Of a stretch of 13,184 bases of DNA, positions 7,571-12,920 are shown in pieces. Position 1 is the stretch's first letter, and every line of letters begins with the position of its first letter. The stretch covers positions 1 to 13,184 of the forward strand of contig DASUYK010000107.1 in assembly GCA_036377415.1 (NCBI GenBank). The letters are read 5' to 3'. The DNA is from DASUPK01 sp036377415. Its GTDB lineage: Bacteria > Actinomycetota > Thermoleophilia > Solirubrobacterales > 70-9. The translations under genes and the position numbers were made by a program. The notes below the pieces were generated by a model. The model saw only the letters and a program-made list of their open reading frames with translations. It ran no database searches and was not told where the DNA came from.

Positions 7571-8287
7571 ATGGCGCCGGCCGAAGCGGCGAGCGTACGC
7601 GCCTACCGCGACGCGCCGGTGCCTGCTCGGGGCACCCCCTGGCGGGAGGTCACCTTCAGCGTGATCGACTTCGAGACCACCGGCCTCGACCCATCCCGGG
7701 ACGAGATCATCTCCTTCGCCGGCGTCACGGTGAGCGGCGGCAGGGTGAGCCTGGCCGACTCGAGTTACGAGCTGGTCCGGCCGCGGCGGATGCCCGCTCC
7801 CGAGACGATCCGGATCCACGGGCTGCGCGAGTCCGACCTGGCCGAAGCCCCTTCGGTCCTGGAGCTGCGGGACGGGCTGCTCGAGATCCTCACGGCGAGG
7901 GCGGTCGTCGCCCACGTGGCCGCCGTGGAGCGGGGATTCCTCGAGGCCGCCCTCTCGACGTTCGGGCTCGAGCTTCGCAACCCGGTGGTCGACACCGCGG
8001 CACTCGACCTCGAGCTGCGCAGGCTTCGCGGGCTGCCGCAAAGCGAAGCCGAGCCGGTCGGGCTCTCGAACCTCGCCCACTCGCTTGGACTCCCGGTGCA
8101 CCGCCCCCACCACGCCGACGGCGACGCCCTCACCACCGCCCAGGCCTTCATCGCCCTGGCCACCCACCTGGAGGCGTTCGGGGTGGGCACGCTTGGGCAG
8201 CTCGAGCGGCTCTCGGCCCCCAGGCGGGAGCGAGCCTCGCTGCCCGCGGCGCTGCGCGGGCTCCTCGCCAGGTTCGGACGGCGCTGA
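7571..8287 (+). CDS. DnaQ-fold (DEDD) 3'-5' exonuclease-like protein
   Basis: 238 residues. Exo I is VIDFETTGLDP with the acidic pair D33 and E35. Exo II is AHVAAVERGFLEA (from H115), where the usual Asp five residues after the His is Glu (E120). Exo III is HHADGDA, giving H180 and D185. The core folds like the ε-subunit/PolC-type proofreading domain; the last 45 residues are a basic tail ending LRGLLARFGRR. Such enzymes degrade single-stranded DNA or RNA ends or small nucleotides using two metal ions. The Asp-to-Glu change may alter activity. The ATG at 7571 is two bases after the DUF294 stop, so translation is likely coupled. The first 25 residues are low in family resemblance, so a slightly later start is conceivable. 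Constant proximity to a DUF294 gene suggests a role in that signalling unit rather than replication (inference). Confidence 0.9.
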   Translation: MAPAEAASVRAYRDAPVPARGTPWREVTFSVIDFETTGLDPSRDEIISFAGVTVSGGRVSLADSSYELVRPRRMPAPETIRIHGLRESDLAEAPSVLELRDGLLEILTARAVVAHVAAVERGFLEAALSTFGLELRNPVVDTAALDLELRRLRGLPQSEAEPVGLSNLAHSLGLPVHRPHHADGDALTTAQAFIALATHLEAFGVGTLGQLERLSAPRRERASLPAALRGLLARFGRR

Positions 8288-8320
8288 GCGGGCCGGCGGA
8301 CCGGGGTCGGCGCACAAACG

Positions 8321-8334
8321 CGCCCAAATGGGCG
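8321..8334. terminator. short hairpin after the exonuclease gene
   Basis: CGCCC (8321-8325) and GGGCG (8330-8334) pair perfectly around the loop AAAT, 33 bases past the exonuclease stop. The sequence that follows has no T-run, so it could equally be a small operator-like dyad. It marks the transition from the STAS-DUF294-exonuclease operon to the permease promoter region. Confidence 0.3.
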
Positions 8335-8354
8335 GACTTCCCGGAAATCGTTCG

Positions 8355-8414
8355 GGAATGAACAAATTCGACTTGACGTAGGTCCGGTCGCGGTCGTAGG
8401 GTGCCGTTCATTCC
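8355..8414. repeat. 9-bp inverted repeat flanking the permease promoter
   Basis: GGAATGAAC (8355-8363) and GTTCATTCC (8406-8414) are exact reverse complements. Their centres are 51 bases apart, close to five helical turns, and they bracket the -35 and -10 hexamers of the candidate promoter. The left arm overlaps a second small dyad, TTCCCG (8338-8343) / CGGGAA (8353-8358). The arrangement would suit a dimeric or looping regulator. A 9-base match of this kind in a 181-base gap has a chance probability of several per cent, so it is suggestive only. Confidence 0.35.
8373..8402 (+). promoter_or_regulatory. candidate housekeeping-sigma promoter of the permease operon
   Basis: The -35 hexamer TTGACG (8373-8378; consensus TTGACA) and the -10 TAGGGT (8397-8402; pattern TANNNT) are separated by 18 bases. 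The surrounding stretch 8359-8375 is locally AT-rich against a very GC-rich background. Transcription would begin near 8409, giving a leader of about 60 bases before the GTG start at 8469. This is the best promoter-like sequence in the window. Confidence 0.5.
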
Positions 8415-8449
8415 GCGACAAAGGTGGTGTCGCAGGGAAGCGGCGCCGC
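8411..8449 (+). promoter_or_regulatory. structured 5' leader of the permease mRNA
   Basis: TTCCGCGACA (8411-8420) can pair with TGTCGC (8428-8433) and GGAA (8436-8439), with two bases bulged, to give a 10-bp stem whose loop is AAGGTGG. Immediately downstream lies the palindrome GCGGCGCCGC (8440-8449). Both precede the ribosome binding site at 8456-8463. The first stem contains the two upstream in-frame GTG codons (8424 and 8427), which argues against their use as starts. Whether the fold is regulatory is unknown; it matches no riboswitch class that I recognise. Confidence 0.35.
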
Positions 8450-8455
8450 CGCGAC

Positions 8456-8463
8456 GGAGGGAG
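8456..8463 (+). promoter_or_regulatory. ribosome binding site deciding the permease start
   Basis: GGAGGGAG ends five bases before GTG 8469, with its GGAGG core eight bases from that codon. This is an excellent Shine-Dalgarno match. The alternative in-frame GTG codons at 8424 and 8427 have no site at a proper distance. Confidence 0.75.
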
Positions 8464-8468
8464 ATGAA

Positions 8469-10049
8469 GTGACACCACCCGAGGGCATTTCTGACGTCGA
8501 TCAGACGAGGCGCGACGAAGAGCGCCTCGCCGAGCTCGGCTACAAGCAGGAGCTGTCGCGAGGTTGGAGCGCGTTCACCAACTTCGCGATCTCGTTCACG
8601 ATCATCTCGGTCCTCGCCGGGACCTTCACCACCTTCTCGTTTGCGTGGCTCCACGGCGGTCCGGTCCTGGCATCGATCGGCTGGCCGGTGATCTGCTTCT
8701 TCGTGCTGATGGTCGCCTTCTCGATGGGTGAGCTGACCTCGAGGTATCCCACCGCTGGCGGTCCCTACTGGTGGGCCCACGATCTCGGCGGCAAGGGATG
8801 GAGCTGGATGACGGGCTGGTTCAACATCGTCGGCCTGATCGGAATCGTCGCCTCGGTCGGCTACGGCTGCGCCTTCTTCCTCTTCAACCTCTTGCAGCTC
8901 TACTCCCTCGACATCTTCGGGGTCAACTTCGGGGACACCGAGCACATCCTCGGCGAGACCTGGCTGCTGTTCTTCATCATCCTGTTCCTCTACACGCTGG
9001 TGAACATCTTCGCCGACCGGATCCTGGCGCTGATGAACAACATCTCGGTCGGCTGGCACCTGCTCGGCGTCGCCGTGATCATCGGACTGCTGGTGTTCGT
9101 CCCCGACGACCACCAGAGCGTCGACTTCGTCTTCAGCGAGCGCCTCAACGAGACCGGGACGCTCGGCGGGGACACCGGCGGCCTCGGCTTCTGGTTCCTC
9201 GTCGCGCCGGTCGGGTTCCTGCTCGGGATGTACACGCAGACCGGGTACGACGCCTCGGCGCACACCGCCGAGGAGACCCGCGGCGCGGCGGTCTCCGCGG
9301 CGCAGGGCGTCTGGCGCTCGGTCTTCTGGTCGGCGATCATCGGCTGGCTCGTGATCCTCGCCTTCCTGTTCGCGGCGAACGACGTGACGGCGGTGAACGA
9401 CTCCGGCGGCGCGGTCTTCGGGATCTTCAACTCGGCGCTCGATTCCTGGGCGGCGAAGCTGGTGGTGCTGATCGCAACGGTCGGGCAGTTCTTCTGCGGA
9501 GCCGCGGGCCTGACCAGCGCCTCGCGCACCTGGTACGCGTTCTCGCGAGACCGGGCGATCCCGGGTTGGGCCCTCTTCCGCCGGGTGAACCGCGACCGGG
9601 TGCCGTTCAACGCGGTGATCGCGGTCTCGGTGTTCTCGCTGATCATCGCGATCCCCGCCCTGTTCGGGAAGAACGACATCCCGTTCGCGTTCTTCGCGCT
9701 CACCGGGATCTGCACCGTCGGCCTCTACCTCGCCTACATCATCCCGGTGTACCTGCGCCTGCGCGCGGGCGAGTCGTTCGAGCGCGGTCCGTGGAACCTC
9801 GGTGGCATGTACAGGGTCGTCAACGTCCTGGCAATCCTCTTCGTGATCGTCGTCGTCTACGCCCTCAACCTGCCATACGACCCGACCGGGCTGCCCTGGA
9901 ACGAGGACTTCGACGCGGCGAACGTCAACTACACCCCGTTCGCGATCATCCTCCCGCTCCTGTTCGCCATCTGGTACCTGGTCTCCGCCAAGGACAAGTA
10001 CCAGGGCCCGGTCAGCACGCTCGAGGAGGACGTGGTCACCCGCGACTAG
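8469..10049 (+). CDS. APC-superfamily amino acid permease (amino acid/choline transporter type)
   Basis: 526 residues from GTG 8469, chosen for the strong GGAGGGAG site; the frame is open back to 8424. An N-terminal cytoplasmic stretch ends in the family entry phrase LGYKQELSRGWSAFTNFAIS, followed by TM1 (SFTIISVLAGTFTTFSF). The TM2-TM3 junction MGELTSRYPTAGGPYWWAHD (residues 86-105) is diagnostic of APC transporters. About twelve hydrophobic spans can be counted. GYDASAHTAEET near the middle is the usual TM6-TM7 loop motif, and SRTWYAFSRDRAIPGW is the conserved TM8-TM9 loop. These proteins carry amino acids, GABA, choline-like amines or polyamines by proton coupling; the exact substrate cannot be read from sequence. 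It has its own promoter-like sequence and is followed after 21 bases by a tiny membrane protein gene. The upstream DUF294/exonuclease genes may control it. Confidence 0.92.
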   Translation: MTPPEGISDVDQTRRDEERLAELGYKQELSRGWSAFTNFAISFTIISVLAGTFTTFSFAWLHGGPVLASIGWPVICFFVLMVAFSMGELTSRYPTAGGPYWWAHDLGGKGWSWMTGWFNIVGLIGIVASVGYGCAFFLFNLLQLYSLDIFGVNFGDTEHILGETWLLFFIILFLYTLVNIFADRILALMNNISVGWHLLGVAVIIGLLVFVPDDHQSVDFVFSERLNETGTLGGDTGGLGFWFLVAPVGFLLGMYTQTGYDASAHTAEETRGAAVSAAQGVWRSVFWSAIIGWLVILAFLFAANDVTAVNDSGGAVFGIFNSALDSWAAKLVVLIATVGQFFCGAAGLTSASRTWYAFSRDRAIPGWALFRRVNRDRVPFNAVIAVSVFSLIIAIPALFGKNDIPFAFFALTGICTVGLYLAYIIPVYLRLRAGESFERGPWNLGGMYRVVNVLAILFVIVVVYALNLPYDPTGLPWNEDFDAANVNYTPFAIILPLLFAIWYLVSAKDKYQGPVSTLEEDVVTRD

Positions 10050-10070
10050 GACGGAAAGGAGGACGTGGAG

Positions 10071-10169
10071 ATGAACGACACCGGCATCGGCCCGAAGGAC
10101 GTGAAGATGGGGGCGACGGTCCTCGCCGCACTGGCCCTGCTCGCGATCATCCTCTCGATCGTCGGCTGA
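10071..10169 (+). CDS. 32-residue single-span membrane protein downstream of the permease
   Basis: The reading frame gives MNDTGIGPKDVKMG followed by a hydrophobic helix ATVLAALALLAIILSIVG and a TGA. The start at 10071 has an AAAGGAGG Shine-Dalgarno sequence (10055-10062) with eight bases of spacing, among the best in the window, and third positions are almost all G or C. The gene starts 21 bases after the permease stop and ends just before a strong hairpin, so it is probably the last gene of the permease transcript. A short charged N-terminus followed by one span filling the C-terminal half suggests a membrane-embedded accessory or stabilising peptide for the permease, analogous in position to small subunits found beside other solute transporters. 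I recognise no family, so the function is inferred only from context. It is short enough to be missed by standard gene calling. Confidence 0.75.
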   Translation: MNDTGIGPKDVKMGATVLAALALLAIILSIVG

Positions 10170-10185
10170 TCCGATCTCGGCCGTA

Positions 10186-10215
10186 CTGACCCGCGCCCGC
10201 GCCGGCGCGGGTCAG
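10186..10215. terminator. GC-rich bidirectional hairpin between convergent operons
   Basis: CTGACCCGCGCC (10186-10197) and GGCGCGGGTCAG (10204-10215) form a perfect 12-bp stem with a six-base loop CGCGCC. It lies 17 bases past the small membrane protein gene and overlaps the stop codon of the minus-strand kinase gene (10212-10214). It lacks a T-tract on either strand. Such very stable hairpins between convergent genes are common transcription-ending or mRNA-protecting elements in GC-rich Gram-positive bacteria. Confidence 0.7.
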
Positions 10216-11681
10216 CGGGGATCGAGCGGCTCGGTGGCGCGAACGAACTCGCGCCACCGTTCGTGCTCGGCAGAGCACCAGGCCTCGTCGCGCTCGGGCT
10301 CCACCCGGCGGTCGGCAGGCAGCATCTCGGGCAGGTCGCGCATCGAGCCGATCAACCCCGCCCCGACCGCTCCGAGGGCGGCGGCGCCAAGCATGGTCGC
10401 ATCCGCCCCGGCCGCCTCGACCGGCGCTCCGATCATGTCGGCCTGAAGCTGGAGCATCAGCGGCTCGTTGGTCAGCCCGCCGTCCACCCGAAGCGTGTCC
10501 ACCGGGGAGGTCTCGTGGATCGCCGCGACCACATCCGCCACCCGCCAGGCGATTCCCTCGAGCGCTGCGCGGGCGACGTTCGCGTTGGTCGTCCCGCCGT
10601 AGATCCCCGAGATCACCGCTCGCGCATTCGGTCGCCACCACGGTGCGCCGATCCCGGCCAGCCCGGGAAGGACCCGAGCCCCCGCCGAGCCATCCGCCTC
10701 CCGGGCAAGCTTGCTGAGTGCCGGCGGATCGTCGGCGATCCCGAGCTGGTTGCACATCCACTCGAGCATCGCCCCGGCGGCGAAGACGCCGCCGTCGAGC
10801 GCGTACTCGACGTGACCGTCGATGCTCCAGGCGACCGTCGGCAGCAGGCCTCCCGCGGGCTCGGGCACGCCGTCGCCGACGTGGGCGAGGACGAACACCC
10901 CAGTGCCATAAGTGGCCTTGACCCGGCCGGGCTCGACGCACGCCGCGCCGGCCAGCGCCGCCTGCTGATCGACGACCTGGCCGCGCAGCGGGAGCTCGAC
11001 CGGCCAGCTCTCGTGCTTCAAGGTCCCGAGGCCGCCCGCGGTGTCGCGAATCTCCGGCAGCACCTCGATCGGGACGCCAAAGATCTCGCAGAGGCGCTCG
11101 TCGAAGCTCCCGGGCCTGTCGATCCGCTGCAGCTGGGTGCGCGAGGCGGTGGCGGGTTCCGTGGCGAAGCCGGCGCCGAGTCGGTCGCAGAGGAAGGAGT
11201 CAACCGTCCCCATCCGCAGCCTCCCCTCTTCCCGGGCGCGCTTCACATCCTCGTTGTGGCGCAGGAGCCAGGCGAGCTTGGCGGCGGAGAAGTACGGGTC
11301 GAAGGGGAGCCCGCTGAGCTTCTGGACCTCCTCCTCCACATCGGTGAGCTCGTCGAGGATCTCCTGCGATCGCTTGTCCTGCCAGACGACGATCGGGCTG
11401 AGTGGCTTGCCGCTCTCCGAGTCCCAGGCAAGTACCGATTCGCCCTGGTGGTCGAGTCCGCACGCCGCCACCTCGCCATCGGTTCCCTCGAGCAGCTCGG
11501 CGACCGCCTCGGTGACGACCGCGATCACCTCCTCGCCGTCCTGCTCCACCCAGCCTTCCTCGGGATGGCGGTTGACCTTGTCCCGACGTGCCTCCGCGAC
11601 CGGCCGCAGCTCACGGTCGAATAGCGCCGCCTTGACGCCGGTCGTCCCCTCGTCGATTCCGAGCAACATCCCGTCGCTCAT
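10212..11681 (-). CDS. glpK: glycerol kinase-like FGGY carbohydrate kinase
   Basis: 489 residues, close to the roughly 500 of GlpK. The FGGY N-lobe phosphate loop is GIDEGTTGVKAALFD (residues 8-22). VWQDKR (99-104) and GLPFDPYFSAAKLAWLL (124-140) match the GlpK signatures, giving W100 and Y130 equivalent to E. coli W103 and Y135. VDQQAAL (237-243) supplies the catalytic base D238, and KATYGTGVFVL (255-265) the ATP-site loop with F263. The C-lobe shows APWWRPNARAVISGIYGGTT and LRVDGGLTNEPLMLQLQADM. One expected glycerol-binding residue is not there: the NQRE motif of E. coli GlpK (R83) reads HQGE here, with Gly at residue 80 and Glu retained at 81. The product may phosphorylate glycerol or a different polyol. 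It lies nine bases downstream of the FAD oxidoreductase gene in the same operon, consistent with feeding a polyol phosphate to the dehydrogenase. Confidence 0.85.
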   Translation of the reverse strand: MSDGMLLGIDEGTTGVKAALFDRELRPVAEARRDKVNRHPEEGWVEQDGEEVIAVVTEAVAELLEGTDGEVAACGLDHQGESVLAWDSESGKPLSPIVVWQDKRSQEILDELTDVEEEVQKLSGLPFDPYFSAAKLAWLLRHNEDVKRAREEGRLRMGTVDSFLCDRLGAGFATEPATASRTQLQRIDRPGSFDERLCEIFGVPIEVLPEIRDTAGGLGTLKHESWPVELPLRGQVVDQQAALAGAACVEPGRVKATYGTGVFVLAHVGDGVPEPAGGLLPTVAWSIDGHVEYALDGGVFAAGAMLEWMCNQLGIADDPPALSKLAREADGSAGARVLPGLAGIGAPWWRPNARAVISGIYGGTTNANVARAALEGIAWRVADVVAAIHETSPVDTLRVDGGLTNEPLMLQLQADMIGAPVEAAGADATMLGAAALGAVGAGLIGSMRDLPEMLPADRRVEPERDEAWCSAEHERWREFVRATEPLDPR

Positions 11682-11690
11682 ACCCCGACC

Positions 11691-12920
11691 CTATTTCACT
11701 TGAACGATCACTGGGCCGCCCGAGTGGTCGAGCCTCGGCGTCCAGTCCGCGGGAACGTGCGCGGAGCGGCCCGGAACGAGCCGCCGCAGGCGGCCGCTCC
11801 AGAGGGCGCGCCCGTCCTGCCGGATCTCGATTCGGGGACGGCGGAGGATCTCGCGCGAGCGCAGCAGGAATCGCCCGCGCGGTGGCCGGTGGCTGACGCC
11901 CAGCAGATTCGGCGCGATCCAGGCGAGCGGATCCCGGGCGACCACCCGCTGCGCGACCGGCCACTCGTCGGGGCCGCGCAGGTAGGCGGCAACCGGAGGG
12001 CCCACGTGGCGCCCGTCGAGCGCGCAGACGTCCGCGGTCTCCGCCGGGTGAAGCAGGTTGCCCGTGGCAAAGACCCCCGGAACGGTCGTCCGAAGCGCCG
12101 GATCGACTCGCGGGCCGAGGGTTCCCGGATCGAGCTCACAGCCGGCCATCACCGCGAGCTCGTGATCGGGGATCCAATCGGCGGTGAAGATCACCAGGTC
12201 GCATTCCACCCTCCGTGTCCGCCCCGAGTCCAGATCGGTCAGCTCCACCTCCTCGACTCGCTCGGAACCATGGATCGCGCTCACCTTGGTCCGGGCCCAG
12301 ACCGGCGCTCGGTAGCGAATCGCGGCCCCGGCCCGAAACGCCGCGAGCGACTGGTGCTTGGGGAGCTCGGTGACCAACCCGGCGACGGCGGCGCCCCCGT
12401 GGGAGAGGGTCGCGATCGCCGAGAAGCTGACGTGCTCGGCGCCGACGATCACCGCGCGGCGGCCGACCCGCTCGCCGCGGAGGTGGACGAGCTGCTGGAG
12501 CGTCGAGGTGGTCATCACGCCCGCCGGCCGGTCTCCCGGGACAAGCCGCGCCGCCCGCGGCCGCTCGCGGCATCCGGTGGCGAGAACGACGGCCGGGGGC
12601 TCGAGCTCGTCCCGCCCGGCGGGCCCGGTCAGCTTCAGGCGGCGGCCCTCCTCCCAGTCGGTGACCATCGTCTCCGTGATCACCTCGATCCCGGCGTCCG
12701 CGGCGAGCTCGCGGTAGCGCTCGGCGTAGCGGGGCCCCGAGAGCACGGTCCGCAGGTCGCGTAGGCCGAAGCCGGTGTGGCCGGAGTGGCGCGGGATGCC
12801 CCCCGCCTCCCGCTCGCGCTCGATCACGGTGACGGGAGAGATCCCCAGCCGGCGAAGCTCGAGCGCGGCGGCCAGCCCCGAGGGCCCGCCGCCGACGATC
12901 ACCGGCCCGTCAGCCAGCAT
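11691..12920 (-). CDS. FAD-dependent oxidoreductase of the glycerol-3-phosphate dehydrogenase-associated type
   Basis: 409 residues. The N-terminal dinucleotide fold VIVGGGPSGLAAALELRRLG (residues 7-26), ending with the acidic E34, binds FAD. ATGCRERPR at 114-122 is the conserved second-half motif, followed by RPAGVMTTSTLQQLVHL. A second nucleotide fold begins VIVGAEHVSFSA (158-169), and the final FAD motif is PGVFATGNLLHPAETADVCALDGRHVG (281-307). The family includes partner subunits in GlpABC-like, HcnABC-like and sarcosine- or opine-oxidase-like complexes. About 60 C-terminal residues form a basic, β-rich extension with no motif I know. The start codon overlaps the upstream stop by one base (TGATG) and is preceded by GGAGGA at 12936-12931, inside the upstream gene. 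It probably passes electrons within a complex with the [2Fe-2S] protein encoded upstream. The substrate is inferred from the kinase next door. Confidence 0.87.
   Translation of the reverse strand: MLADGPVIVGGGPSGLAAALELRRLGISPVTVIEREREAGGIPRHSGHTGFGLRDLRTVLSGPRYAERYRELAADAGIEVITETMVTDWEEGRRLKLTGPAGRDELEPPAVVLATGCRERPRAARLVPGDRPAGVMTTSTLQQLVHLRGERVGRRAVIVGAEHVSFSAIATLSHGGAAVAGLVTELPKHQSLAAFRAGAAIRYRAPVWARTKVSAIHGSERVEEVELTDLDSGRTRRVECDLVIFTADWIPDHELAVMAGCELDPGTLGPRVDPALRTTVPGVFATGNLLHPAETADVCALDGRHVGPPVAAYLRGPDEWPVAQRVVARDPLAWIAPNLLGVSHRPPRGRFLLRSREILRRPRIEIRQDGRALWSGRLRRLVPGRSAHVPADWTPRLDHSGGPVIVQVK

Noticed and set aside
5691..8287. Nucleotidyltransferase plus nuclease read as a CBASS-like anti-phage system
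   Set aside because: The nucleotidyltransferase motif is of DUF294/GlnD type rather than CD-NTase type, the exonuclease is not a recognised CBASS effector, and the neighbours are transport and housekeeping genes with no mobile-element signs.
8424..8468. Earlier GTG starts (8424, 8427) for the permease
   Set aside because: They have no properly spaced Shine-Dalgarno sequence and lie within a predicted leader hairpin, whereas GTG 8469 has GGAGGGAG at good spacing.
8148..9263. 371-codon minus-strand frame rich in Glu, Asp and Val opposite the permease
   Set aside because: The acidic repetitive composition is the complement of hydrophobic permease codons; the permease motifs on the plus strand are decisive.
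10263..12764. Long plus-strand frames (10263-11624 and 11700-12764) opposite the kinase and oxidoreductase genes
   Set aside because: They are mirror frames of conserved minus-strand genes, with no recognisable motif and no plausible ribosome binding site or promoter.
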